Part shown: piece by piece, positions 45,701 through 55,449 of the stretch | How positions within the stretch are numbered: position 1 is the first letter of the stretch | Layout of the letters: each line of letters opens with the position of its first letter | Assembly (NCBI GenBank): GCA_036346205.1 | Contig: JARFJB010000400.1 | Coordinates: forward strand, 4,038,501 to 4,102,500 | From: Vesta saturnalis | Lineage: Eukaryota > Arthropoda > Insecta > Coleoptera > Lampyridae | Reading direction: 5' to 3' | DNA: 64,000 bases | The notes under the pieces: generated by a model | Database searches by the model: none | Told to the model about the DNA's origin: nothing | Seen by the model: the letters and a program-made list of their open reading frames with translations, nothing else | Position numbers and translations under genes: made by a program

Positions 45701-47955
45701 TAAGTTAAACATAAGTTAAACCCTATAAATACCAAACCCACCAACACTTGGGTGTTAACGATTTTGCTAGACGAGTTCAATATTGCCGATGGTTTATGAA
45801 GAATTATAACCATAATAATAACTGTAGTAGCATGATATTGTTTTCTGATGAGTCCCGCTTCACGAATCTGGGAATGTTTAACAGGAACAATGTGAGATAT
45901 TGGGGGAATGAAAATCAACATCAGTTCAGGGAAGGATCATTTTAAGAACGCTTTGGTGTTAATGATTTTATGGAGAATTTACCTTTTGCCTAAATTCCCA
46001 ATGTTTATTTTTAACAGGATGGCGCCCAGTTTCATAATGCTAGTTTTTGTGTGAACTATTTAAATGATGGGTTTGAGGACCAAAGGATAGGGACGAATGA
46101 GCTTGTAAGGTGGGTAGCCCGTTTCCAGATTTTTTCTTCTGGGATCACATCAAAGATAAAATCTGTTTTACCCATCCTGAAAATCTAGACGTTTTAAATA
46201 ACCCGATTACTACAACTATTAATAATATTACTATACCGCAAAAAGATAATGTACTACGAAAAATTGTGGAAAAGTGTGAGACCTGTATTTAAGAAGGTAG
46301 GTGTTTTTGAAAATCTTAATTATGATTCCTTCGTTTTTTTAAATTCCTTTTATTATTAGTTATATAGTGCATTTCACGAGTAATTAGATCTCTCCAATAT
46401 GGCCACCATTTAAATTTGTCACCAAATAAAGCGCGGGAGCACACTTTGGCGTAGTACCTTTTGTCATATAAAAAAAAGTGAAAAACTTATTTGAATAAAT
46501 TTATTATTAATAAATTCGCCATCACCACGCTCACCTAGTATTATTATTGTATACTATTTTAATACAAATTTAAAAAAATTGAACAAGTATGTAGTGAATT
46601 ATTTTTTTATTAATAATTATTGCGTAATTAAAAATCGCAGAATTATGAACATTTAAAATACGCTGTAATAACAGTTAAAATATGACAATTAAGAAAATAT
46701 TGTATAATCTTACCGAAGTTGCACTATAACTGTGCAAATTTTCAATAAAGTTCTCGTCTTCAGTTAAAACAAAACTTTCTTCCATTTTAGTATAAAAACT
46801 ACACAATCACTAAAACCGTTATAAATTATTGTTTACAGTATAATGGCAAAATGGAAAATTGATTCCACATTTATAAGCAAAGCAAGTGGTCATTAATGAT
46901 TTCTAATTCACATTATGCTAAAGGAGTAATTTGCAGTTTATTTCTTACAATAATTAATTTAATTGTAAAATGTTCAATTTTACTAACCTAAGTTACCTCT
47001 CCGCGTGATACGCTACTGAGTTGGCAAATAATATTTTAAGACGTTTGAAGGTCGTATTTGTTATTATATTTGACTTTTGCTATTATAATGTTGTAGGAAA
47101 GGATGGAAAATGCGGTTCAGAGTAGCCAACTGAAATATCCCTTTCATTACAATGTTACACTTATAGCATTTTAGTTATTTTATATTGGATGTTGTTCATA
47201 ATGGAATGGCAGCCATATTATAGAGGTCTAATTATTCGTGAAATGCACTTTACCTATTAATCTTGTATGTTTTCGCCTCAGCATACTTCGTTTCTTTTGT
47301 AAAATCGAAATGAATTAAAATAGGTTAAACTTTGAACAATCTGCTCAAATTCACAGGTAATAAATAAGTTACTTGTCAAAATTAAATTATTTTTAAAAAC
47401 CATAGCAACCTGTGGCATGGCTAACATGATCTGCTTATTCCAATACCCAGAGACTCTAATGACTGATGACATTAATTTAATGGACCCAATAGGTATACAA
47501 ACACAACCTTCATCAAATATTAAAAATATTAACAAATACCTTTGATTTAGAAAACAACAAAGAAATAAAAAGAGACTATGCAAATTAACTTAATCTAATA
47601 ATTTGAATTTAGATTGAACTTCTAAACGACTTCAATAAAACAATTTCTAAACCATTCTCTTTAAAGAATGAATTCGCTTATTTCTTACATTTGTAAATAA
47701 AACTCCGACGGAGGCACGTAGGTTTCTATTTTGTTCAATGATAATTTGTACGAACTTTAATTAGAACATAAAAAAACTTAGTATTAGTAAAAACTTACGC
47801 TTCAATATTGTCTTCGTCCTTGTCAGTTATTTGAGGTACTTTGACGCTATCCCCTTTTCCAATTACACTTATGTCACATTTAAGATAACCTTTGGGACCA
47901 GCTGTGATGTCGTCTGGATCCGTAAGAAGAGCCCATTTGTGGTAAAATTGGTGAT
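36752..47955 (-). CDS. otoferlin-type ferlin, C-terminal about 1640 residues
   Basis: Ferlins are tail-anchored multi-C2 proteins that couple calcium to vesicle fusion. In-frame exons (minus strand, upstream to downstream): 47799-47955, 42103-42289, 41862-42048, 41394-41792, 41155-41345, 40904-41101, 40740-40856, 40537-40689, 40289-40489, 38864-40237, 38675-38809, 38355-38626, 38136-38306, 37607-38089, 37318-37556, 36982-37264, 36752-36935. All phases agree. In order they encode C2C, a FerB-like helical stretch, C2D (DASGLSDPF, DQDKVG), C2de, an acidic/Lys-rich linker, C2E (DLNGKADPY, YDWDLV), C2F (NTDEVVLEDD, WDADHFSADD) and a C-terminal membrane helix ending SFPGYTAKRILGAK. Acidic calcium-loop residues are retained in C2D, C2E and C2F. 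The order matches vertebrate otoferlin, so this is the otoferlin class rather than dysferlin. The first exon could instead begin at 47986. The N-terminal C2A and C2B exons were not found here. Confidence 0.94.
36807..36812 (+). terminator. possible RPB10 polyadenylation signal
   Basis: This is the first plus-strand AATAAA after the RPB10 stop. It lies inside the last coding exon of the convergent ferlin gene, so the two transcripts would overlap if it is used. Confidence 0.45.
43257..43615 (+). mobile_element. tRNA-derived SINE
   Basis: The A-box-like GAGCTAGTGGAG (43264-43275) and the B box GTTCGATTCC (43298-43307) are spaced as in a tRNA promoter. They are followed by a tRNA-unrelated body with TGCGGCTATTTAGGCGAATG and a tail with CCCCTGGGGAGGG. 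RNA polymerase III transcription is inferred from the boxes. It sits in the ferlin intron, antisense to the gene. Confidence 0.7.
44084..44312 (+). mobile_element. 5'-truncated copy of the same SINE
   Basis: GTGCGGCTACTTAGGCGAAT through CCCTTTGGGGAGGG repeats the body and tail of the SINE at 43257-43615 over about 230 bp with scattered changes. The tRNA-like head is absent. Confidence 0.8.
44750..44915. mobile_element. Penelope fragment
   Basis: GTCGACTAGGRYGAACTAAAGAAA is shared with 22556-22580 next to the Penelope element there. At 44882-44914 the plus strand encodes QSDKGNATVI, a Penelope RT motif. A degenerate hammerhead-like core (CTGATGA…GAAAA, minus strand, 44773-44805) adjoins. Confidence 0.6.
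45640..46291 (+). pseudogene. mariner-like transposase fragment
   Basis: VNDFARRVQYCRWFMKNY and ILFSDESRFTNLG (first Asp) are followed, after stops, by YFQDGAQFHNASFCVNYL-like sequence (second Asp) and SPFPDFFFWDHIKDK (third motif, SPD altered). The tail is RKIVEKCETCI. The N-terminal helix-turn-helix is lost. Confidence 0.75.
46366..47250. mobile_element. nested inverted-repeat element of unknown class
   Basis: AGTGCATTTCACGAGTAATT (from 46366) and, inverted at the right, AGTGCATTTCACGAATAATT (ending 47250) continue with similarity for about 45 bp (to CTCTNNAATATGG). The interior is about 800 bp, AT-rich, with one short exon-like ORF (46714-46785, minus). No target duplication is clear, so the class is unassigned. 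Confidence 0.65.
46714..46785 (-). CDS. orphan 24-codon exon with splice donor
   Basis: ATG at 46785 opens a 24-codon frame (MEESFVLTEDENFIENLHSY then SATS) that runs exactly into a consensus donor GTAAGATT. It is acidic and has no family match that I know. It cannot belong to the ferlin, whose flanking exons join in phase without it. It lies inside the nested inverted-repeat element, so it may be the first exon of that element's transposase gene, left behind in a non-autonomous copy. An unrelated host exon is the alternative. Confidence 0.3.
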
Positions 47956-47999
47956 CTAGAGTTTTAATCATATTTGTATTACATTTCTGTTTTATTATT

Positions 48000-49660
48000 A
48001 ATAATTTCAATTATTAATAACACATACAAGCAGATTACACGAACAGATTAGCTGAAAGTTTGTGCAAGCGTGGTTTTAAGCAAGTGATTGATAGGTGGCA
48101 TGCAACATTTAGGAAAGAGAATAAGAAAAATGTTAGAAGTTTTTTTTTTAAATATTTTGTTTTAATATTTTTTCTTATTAAATAGTGTTATATTATACGG
48201 GTGAGTTAATATATTTAATATTAAACATATTCTTTCTAACAGCCGAAGACATTGTGTACCTGAACACATAAAAGTCCTTTGCTGTCTCATATTTAGCTTT
48301 TAGAGCTAAATTTAGTTGGTCGTGTTTATAACAACTCTTCTATTAAATTTCGTAATATTATTGTATCCAAAATGTTTAATTCTTATTGTTAAACTTTTTG
48401 TTCGGTCAGTAGTATTTTCACTGTCAGAGAGGGTGGACTTTTATGATGTATATCATGAATTTTCGTCACGGTTTTCATTAAAAATTATAAAATAGTATTC
48501 AGGCTTTCGCATTCATGTAATTATGACGGTAGGATTATTTGCGTTTTCACATATATGCATAAGATTTTATTGTTACTGACGACATCTCTAATTGCCATCA
48601 AAACGTATAAATTTTGTAAATATTTATACGATTTTATTTCGCAAAAAACCTAGTATCTTAATTACATTCAATGTTTGTTCTTATGGATAACATTAATTTA
48701 AACTTTAATATATTTTAACCTAATTAAATAAGACACAAAAGAGATTCACAGATTGGTGTCCCGAAGTAGCAAAGGCTATGTTTAGCAGTTAAGAAAGAAC
48801 AAGTTTACAAAGATTTCGCTATTTCACACAGCACTTTGACAGTCGTCAAATATCGTCATATGTTACTGGAAACTTCAAATCCTTTCACAACTTGTTAGAC
48901 GCATGCTGTTACGTGTTGATGAATTTGAGTAATTTAAATTAAACCACGAGTTGAAGATAAAATTGTAGAAATATTTTTTTATTATTATTATTCATTGTGG
49001 GAAAGGAAATTGTTTACTACTTCTCATCGAATTTGAGATTACAGTTCATTAAAATGGATTTTTGTGATTGGATAATTAAATAACAAAACTTGCTAACCTT
49101 TAAATTCAATTAATTTTTATTTAAAACAAATTGATCTTTAATGTAAATTGAAATTTTTGTAGAGGCATCTGTATAATTTTTTTTTGTTTTTGCTATGAAC
49201 GAATAAGTTCATATGTAATTAAATGTTATTAATAATTTTATTAAATACATAAATAAAAAGTTTACCTCGAGTAGGATTTGAACCTATGACATTTAGTTAA
49301 TAAAATTATTAATATTTTTAATTTAATTTATGTAGTTATTCAAATGTATCTTATTTGCACATAAAATCTAATTCATGATTGTTATCTGATTTTATTATGT
49401 TTATTCAAATAATCTCAAACTTTACTCATCATCTTGAATTTTTTTAATAATACAAAATTATAATAAAATAAACCCTGTACCATTGAGTATATATTGGGAA
49501 GAGACGCAACCTTACGCGTGTATTTGAAGCTCCGCGGGTGTCATGAGATTTAGATGGCCTTACTAGGCGTGAGAATTTTAGGTGTCATGAAAAATTCAGT
49601 ATTGTGCGAAACACGAAAGGGGTAGTATCGCGTGTAGTAGCGAAGTACGTTTCAGAGACG
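48000..49660. other. no gene recognised upstream of the ferlin exon
   Basis: Probably ferlin intron. Contains the second copy of the 45 bp repeat ending in a B-box-like GGATTTGAACC (49232-49280). No C2A or C2B exon was found. Confidence 0.4.
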
Positions 49661-49671
49661 GATTAGCCGAT

Positions 49672-49879
49672 ATGCCTAACGCGGGTCATCGTTGCAGTTA
49701 TTCAGACTGCTATAACACTAGAATTAAAACAAAAAAAAACATTTTTCACATTTGCGAAAGATCCAAAGCGGTTAAAAGAATGGGTTAAAAATTGTGGAAA
49801 TGCCGATTTATTAACAATAGAAAACAATAAGTTGAAAAATAAATTTGTGTGTGAAGATATACTCAATGCCTGTACGTAA
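49672..49879 (+). pseudogene. THAP zinc-finger domain, frameshifted
   Basis: The ATG at 49672 gives MPNAGHRCSYSDCYNTRIKT. After an A-run (49730-49738) the frame shifts and continues FFTFAKDPKRLKEWVKNCGN and NKLKNKFVCEDILNAC. That is a THAP domain: C-x4-C here, the F..F..DP.R...W core, and VCEDHF decayed to VCEDIL. THAP domains bind DNA and occur in P-element-type transposases and host regulators. The slip in an A9 run could be a sequencing error. No partner exon was found. Nothing downstream looks like a P-element catalytic domain. Confidence 0.6.
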
Positions 49880-51640
49880 TTATACGTTTAACTTTTTACA
49901 AACCGTTTCTTAATTCGGTGGTACTAAGGTAATTAATTTTATGCTACCCACGTTATTGGGTCAATCAATTACTTTAATAATTTAAATTTCGCAATTAATT
50001 AATGGCAAAACTGTAAGCCTTAGCGCCCCTAGCTATCCATTACTTTAACGTTTACATTTACGTAATAAATTAATGCCGAGTTTGAATACATGCGCATGAG
50101 AACACATATATTGAGTAGAAAAAGTTTTGTAATAATGCACAACCATTGATAACATCAATAAATTGTAAAAAAAGTCTTACTTTCCTTTTGTTTATATCCA
50201 ATATGGTTCAGGTTTCGTCTGTGAAATTATTTTGACGCACTGGGCATATATAGTGTTGTGTTGTGCGCAGGATGCATTTCTGATATTGTAAGAACGTGTA
50301 TTTGTACAAGAAGAAAATGTTTTGAAGCGTAATGTAAGTTTGGTGTAAATGTTACGCCACTGGAATTGTTAGTAAGGCGATGAGTACTATGTAAAAGCAT
50401 ATTGAAATGTTGTATAAAGGTTTATGAGTTGAAAGAATTAAATTTGAAGGAGAACTAACAGTAAAACCCCTATTGCGCCTATAATGAGAGCCTCTGTATG
50501 TAACTACTGTATGTATTTTCAGGAATGTTAATGATATGTTGATATTATCTTAAAGCTTCTAACGAGTTAGAACTTCAAAATGGAAAATGTACAAATCAAA
50601 GACTAACAGTGTGTTGAAATTTATTGAATTTTGCGGGAGACTGTGCATATGTAAGACCTTCATAAAAAGTTGAATTTAGTTCTCTAATTGTGTTAAATGA
50701 ATATGAATGTTGAATTTGGGCATTTCGGTGAGTTATTACGATTTTCTTAAAAATTTCAAGATTGCGTAGATGGAAAGAATTTTCCGTTGGATCCTTTTCA
50801 GATTTTGTGCTGAGCAAATGCGTGTGATGTTTGAACCCCTCTGAGAGTGCTTGGTTCGTTTTGGCGGAATAGATTTTGGTGACGTTTAGTAAAAGAGAAA
50901 GAGTTACAGGGTAGAGATGATCTAATTAGCGAACGCTTAGAGAGAGCGGTCGTTCGCCTAAGTTTATTTTTTTAAGGCACAACGCCCTGTGCTAATTTAT
51001 TTTCTAAACAAAGTCAGTTCGGCAGTTAATACATTAGTTGTGTATTTTGCGAAAACTCATTTTGGGGAATGAAATATTTAAAACGTTTGCAAGTAAAGCA
51101 ATTGAGGTAACTTGGAAGTAGTTTTAGACTTTGTAATAAACAGCAGACCTTATATTACAAAAAGTATTATGCTATAGAAGAAGAAAGTGATCCTTTATAA
51201 CTAATCAAGGTGTTAAGTATTGTAAATTGAAGTGACAGTATTAATAATACTGACGCAAATCCATGTGCGTTTGGACACGGAGTGAGCTAAATTTTAAATT
51301 CAACGAACGTTTGAGGAGATAATCAATAAATCAAATTTCCCAATATTTACACGCGATAAAGGACGTAAGTGCAAGCAAAATGATTAAGTTGCACCGGTAA
51401 AGCAAAAGGCCGAGAGTACGCGAGTGTATGTGCATTATCCCAAGGATTAATTAAGGAAGGTTAACCCCGCTGAGTTGGATATTATAAAGAACTTAGCAAC
51501 CCTATGAGTAAAAATAATTTTAGATGTTTGTTGAGTAGTGAACGATAAATTGGCCTTTAAAGACGTCAGTGTTAGTACTGTAAATTTTATCTAGGACACA
51601 CAAACAATCAATTTCCACCACTAATAATCTTTGTATATTT
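49880..51640. other. no recognisable gene
   Basis: AT-rich. A minus-strand frame at 50596-50817 (73 codons) is unassigned. GCGAACGCTTAGAGAGAGCG and the inverse CGTTCGC near 50930-50960 form a short inverted repeat. Confidence 0.4.
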
Positions 51641-51779
51641 AAAAAAGAAGATAGTAGGGAACTCCGCCTACCAAGTCCTGGTCGAGCAAGGAGGAGGGTT
51701 TGGTCGTCGGGTTAGCTTCTCGGTACTTGGAAAATATACGCTAATAATCCCAAGAAGCCCCGGATATCAGACGGAAATA

Positions 51780-53045
51780 AGCGGAAACGAACTCAGCAAT
51801 AGAAAAGGAAAATGATATAGAATGTTGGAATGTACAGAGTATAAACAATAAATATTAAGAAGTCTCTATGGAACTAAAACAATGGAGAATGGACATAGCA
51901 GTAGGTACTAACTAAAGGAAAAAGGCAAAGGAAATGAAATAATAGAAGAGTATGTCCACTATTACAGTGTAGTAAACAAAGACCAAAGAGGAAAAGAGGA
52001 GTGTCCGTAGCAATAAACAAAAAATACAATCAATTTGTTAAAGATTGGAAAGCTATAAATGAGAGAATAATTAGTGTAGACATGAAAATAAAAGCAAGAG
52101 GTATAATCACAACAGGAGTATTATGCCCTCACGGCCGACAGCAAGGTGGAAGAAAAAGATCACTTTGAGGAAAGAAATTATATTAATAGGAGACATCGAC
52201 GCAAGAGCTGGATGGAAGGATAATAACAAAATAGTAAATTCATATGGCGAAAATGTTTTAAACAATAATGGAATTAAATTGATTGACTTATGTGACCAGT
52301 ATTCGCTAAGAATATGTAATGGTTTCCTCAGACATAGAGAAATACATATATTTATATGTATTTTATATATACAAAACTAACTCTCAACCAAAAATAATAA
52401 TAGATTATGGAGTTGTTAAACAAAACTCAAAGATTAAAGTTCAAGACACGAGAGTATATAGAGGAGCCACCTGTGGATCATACAACCATTTGGTAAGATC
52501 AAGCATATACATAACAATTAACGACCACAACAAAACAACAACAATACAAAGAAATGAGGGTGAAAATATAAAATCGAAAAATACCCTACAGACAAATTAA
52601 ATGACGAGTCGACTTCTGTTCTCTAAAAATTAAGACTAGCATCAAAAACGAAAGGTACATAAGGAACACTATGAAAGTATGAAAAACCTAGCAACAGAAG
52701 AAGCAATTGGAAGAGACAATGATTGGATAAACTATAATAACAAAAAACTACAATGGTGGCCAGCAAAGATAGAAAATCAATTAAAGAAATAGAAGAAATT
52801 ACCAAATGTGGCTAACCACAGGAGACTAGGAAGACAGAAGAGAATATAGAAGACAAACTTATGCACAAAAAAACCAATTTTGGCAAAATAAATGTAAAGA
52901 TATAGACAACTTGCTAGGAAGCTCAAAAGCAAGCAAGGTGTGGAGAACGTTGAAGAATTTTCGACAAAATACGCATGAAAGGGTAAAGATAGAACCAATA
53001 AAAATGGATGAATTGAAAAAATACAGAATTATTACAAGAAAAAAG
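51780..53045 (+). pseudogene. RTE-type LINE, endonuclease and linker region
   Basis: The plus strand reads ECWNVQSINN-like sequence (51825), GVSVAINKKYNQFVKDWKAI (about 52000), LIGDIDARAGWKDNNKI and NGIKLIDLCDQYSLRICNGF (52190-52325). It then gives QDTRVYRGATCGS and, past 52860, WQNKCKDIDNLLGSSKASK and VWRTLKNFRQNTHERVKIEP. These are the APE endonuclease and linker of RTE/BovB-type LINEs, often annotated as craniofacial development protein 2-like. The GDIDAR motif is the APE GDFNA equivalent. The RT domain is absent: the copy stops at a (TA)n tract. Confidence 0.78.

Positions 53046-53048
<3 letters not shown>

Positions 53049-53097
<49 letters not shown>
53049..53097. repeat. (TA)n microsatellite
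   Basis: 49 bp of TA between the RTE fragment and the left end of the 2.1 kb inverted-repeat element. Confidence 0.95.
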
Positions 53098-53100
<3 letters not shown>

Positions 53101-53240
53101 CAAGATAAGGATGAACAGCATGGGGATCTTGAAAACGGTAAGAGATACGAAGGCGGTTAAATTCCTTCATTTATATTATAAGATTCTTAAAAACCAAAGG
53201 TCACTTTCTGAATTCTATTATATGGCGTTTTCCAATTTTT

Positions 53241-53273
53241 TATTCGACGTTTCGTCTCCGAGAAATCATCATT
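53241..53273 (-). ncRNA. hammerhead-like core in left arm of the 2.1 kb element
   Basis: The minus strand reads ATGATGA, TTTC-TCG-GAGA stem, C, GAAAC. The mirror copy is on the plus strand at 54860-54895 (TTGATGA, GTTTC-TCG-GAGAC stem, GAAAC). Stem III is not convincing, and this may only resemble a hammerhead. Confidence 0.25.
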
Positions 53274-53464
53274 AACTTCATTTTTTTATATCTCGGCAAC
53301 CAACGAAACACCCTGTATTCGATAGTATTTTTTATTACGAATTTAACCATGTATTACATATTATAGTCTTGAAGCTAATTTTTAAGAAAAATTCGAATTA
53401 ATATTAGTATATTTTTTTACGTGCAAATTACAATCTTTTAAATCTATTTAATTAAAGCTAAATA

Positions 53465-54343
53465 ATTACAATAACTGTTCAAATAGGTTGCCGTTATTTT
53501 CTAGACACAGGTAAGCTCTCTTTACTGAAGAATTTAAAACACGGTCTAGCATTTCTGGCAAAATTGTATTAACTGCTGCCATAACCGACACTAACTACTG
53601 CTCTTCATTTTCAAAACTCCCATCATACTCTTGGATTTTTAGATAACCCCACAGAAAAAAATCCAACGGACTTAAATCGGGTGTGGGCTGGCCAAGCTAC
53701 TGCACGGTAAGTTCCAATCCATTTTCCTGTAAACCGCAATGACAGATAGTCCTATACATTTCTTGAGTTATGTGCTGGGGCACCATCTTGTGGAAACCAA
53801 CAGTTGTTATTCATCCAAGGCATTTTCTAACTCAGTCCTTAGCAAGTTCAGATATCGTTCGGCATTTAAATTGTTGTGGTAAAGAAAAGGTCCTATTATT
53901 CTTCGTCTCAAAATGCTCATCCACATATTAAATCCAGATCTATGTTGATGTCTTGATTCTTTTTTTAAATAAGGATTTTTCTTTGGCCAGTAATATTTGG
54001 TACGTCGGTTGAAAATTACATTCTTGGTTATCACGGTTTCATCAGACCAAATTATTTTAAAAGAAAAATTTAGATCTACGTCACATTTTCTAGTATACCA
54101 TTCGCAGAAACCTACTCGCCGCTCCTCATCAGCTGGTCTAAGACCCTGACAAACTCGAAATTTATATGGAAGAAACTTATTCTTATTTAAAATGAAGTGT
54201 GCTATAGAATTAGCTATACCAGTACGATGTTCAATTTGTCTTGTCGATATTTCAGTTTTCAACAACGGCTTGTAAAACGGTATTGGCTTTTTTGTCATCA
54301 GATTGTTTTTGATGGGATAGAACAGGTTTTGTAAACAAACCAA
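53465..54343 (-). pseudogene. mariner-like transposase, decayed C-terminal half
   Basis: The open frame 53807-54343 (178 codons) has LLKTEISTRQIEHRTGIANS (helix-turn-helix), RRVGFCEWYTRK, FKIIWSDETVITKN (first Asp) and WMSILRRRIIGPFLY. Downstream, after frameshifts, come WFPQDGAPAHN (second Asp, about 53790) and WIGTYRAVAWPAHTRFK (about 53690, third motif eroded). It is a relative of the transposase at 26470-27535. Confidence 0.75.
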
Positions 54344-55163
54344 TTTTTTTTAATTAGATTCCAAACGTCTAAAAATGGATTTACCAGGTTGCCTTCGTTC
54401 AGGATATTTATCCAAATACATTAGCTCAGTAACTACACAATTTCAGTGGGACAAGATGTATGTAGCATGTCAACATATCGAATTTTTCCTCGTTTGTAAA
54501 ATTTCGTCTTTCCATAGATACACTTATTGATTAATAATACTTATTAATTAACTAAACAAAACCATACAAACAATTCACGAACTAATGGTAATAAAAACAA
54601 CATAAAATACGTACAATTCAAATAAAAACAACGATCTCAACGTCATAAAATTAAGTTAAACAGTTTTAAACAAAATGTTAAACAAGTGTTATTTTATCAA
54701 ACCTTCTAATATTAACTGATATCATATGAAAAATGTAAAAATGATAATCCGAATTTTGCAGCTTCAAAACCATAATGTGTTAAATGTGGTTAAATTCGCA
54801 ATAAAAAATACTATCGAATACAGGGTGTTCGTTGGTTGCGGCGATATAAAGAAATAAAGTTGATGATGGTTTCTCGGAGACGAAACATCGAATAAATAAA
54901 AACTTTGAAAACGCGACCTAATAGAATTCAAAGTGACAATGAAAAAGTACGTTTGGTTTTTAAAAATTTTTAAAATAAATGAAGGGATTACCAAAAAAGA
55001 AAAACCCAAAAATTGCAATTTGTTTAAATCTCGGAAACGATAAACAATAATGAACTTTTGCAAACTACACGTGAACATGCCTTAAATGCTCTCTAATTTA
55101 ATTTAACCGCCTTCGTATCTCACAGTTTTCAACATCCCCATGCTGTTCATCCTTATCTTGGGC

Positions 55164-55166
55164 TCG

Positions 55167-55223
<57 letters not shown>
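55164..55223. repeat. (TA)n microsatellite
   Basis: About 55 bp of TA between the 2.1 kb element and the MITE. Confidence 0.95.
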
Positions 55224-55226
<3 letters not shown>

Positions 55227-55380
55227 TAGGGAAAACCAGGACAATAATAGCTATTTATGAACCAAGGGCGTCACCGAATGATTACGCCCATCGAGCTAGA
55301 TTTCATTGTTCTCCAGGTGTAATCATCCTAGTAACGCCCTTGGTGCATAAATAGCTATTATTGCCTGGTTTTCCCTAATT
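55224..55380. mobile_element. 157 bp MITE inserted in (TA)n
   Basis: The arms AATTAGGGAAAACCAGG…AATAATAGCTATTTATG are inverted at both ends over about 50 bp with one indel and two or three mismatches. TA flanks both ends. There is no coding capacity. A DNA-transposon-derived MITE with TA target duplication is the natural reading. Confidence 0.85.
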
Positions 55381-55383
55381 TAT

Positions 55384-55388
<5 letters not shown>

Positions 55389-55442
<54 letters not shown>
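55389..55442. repeat. (TA)n microsatellite
   Basis: About 54 bp of TA directly after the MITE, with a short CATACA interruption at its left side. Confidence 0.95.
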
Positions 55443-55446
<4 letters not shown>

Positions 55447-55449
55447 AGT

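Larger units (their letters stand above)
45446..47493 (+). mobile_element. mariner-like element with long terminal inverted repeats
   Basis: The left end CCTATTGGGTCCATTCAATA (45446) and the right end (inverse, ending 47493) both touch a TA dinucleotide. The inverted repeats run about 125 bp and include TTAGCCATGCCACAGGTT on both sides. A broken transposase lies at 45640-46291. A second inverted-repeat element (46366-47250) is nested inside. Confidence 0.8.
42290..47798 (-). other. 5.5 kb ferlin intron filled with mobile elements
   Basis: The exon ending at 47799 (…GC) and the exon starting at 42289 (T…) join to a complete Ala codon and continue the ferlin alignment, so this is one intron. 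It holds a tRNA-derived SINE, a second SINE tail, a Penelope fragment, and a mariner-like element with another inverted-repeat element nested in it. The other ferlin introns seen here are mostly under 110 bp. Confidence 0.85.
53098..55163 (-). mobile_element. 2.1 kb transposon with 250-380 bp terminal inverted repeats
   Basis: The left arm starts GCCCAAGATAAGGATGAACA (53098). The right arm, inverted, ends at the same sequence (55163). The arms stay alignable through GAGATACGAAGGCGGTTAAA, a GTTTCGTCTCCGAGAAA block, GCAACCAACGAA and CACCCTGTATTCGATAGTAT to about 53345 and 54785. The left arm lacks about 110 bp. Both outer ends abut (TA)n. A mariner-like transposase is in the middle. Confidence 0.82.

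Noticed and set aside
46714..46785. Treating the 24-codon exon as part of the ferlin
   Set aside because: The exons at 47799 and 42289 join to a complete Ala codon and continue the family alignment. Inserting this exon would break the frame and adds no homologous sequence.
49255..49290. Possible tRNA gene on the minus strand (B-box-like GGTTCAAATCC)
   Set aside because: Only the T-arm and 3' side look tRNA-like. No anticodon or D arm or matching acceptor stem follows, and the flank is shared with another locus, so a repeat is more likely.
52623..52998. Minus-strand Phe/Leu/Ser-rich frames of 60-73 codons
   Set aside because: Antisense shadows of the RTE linker region on the plus strand.
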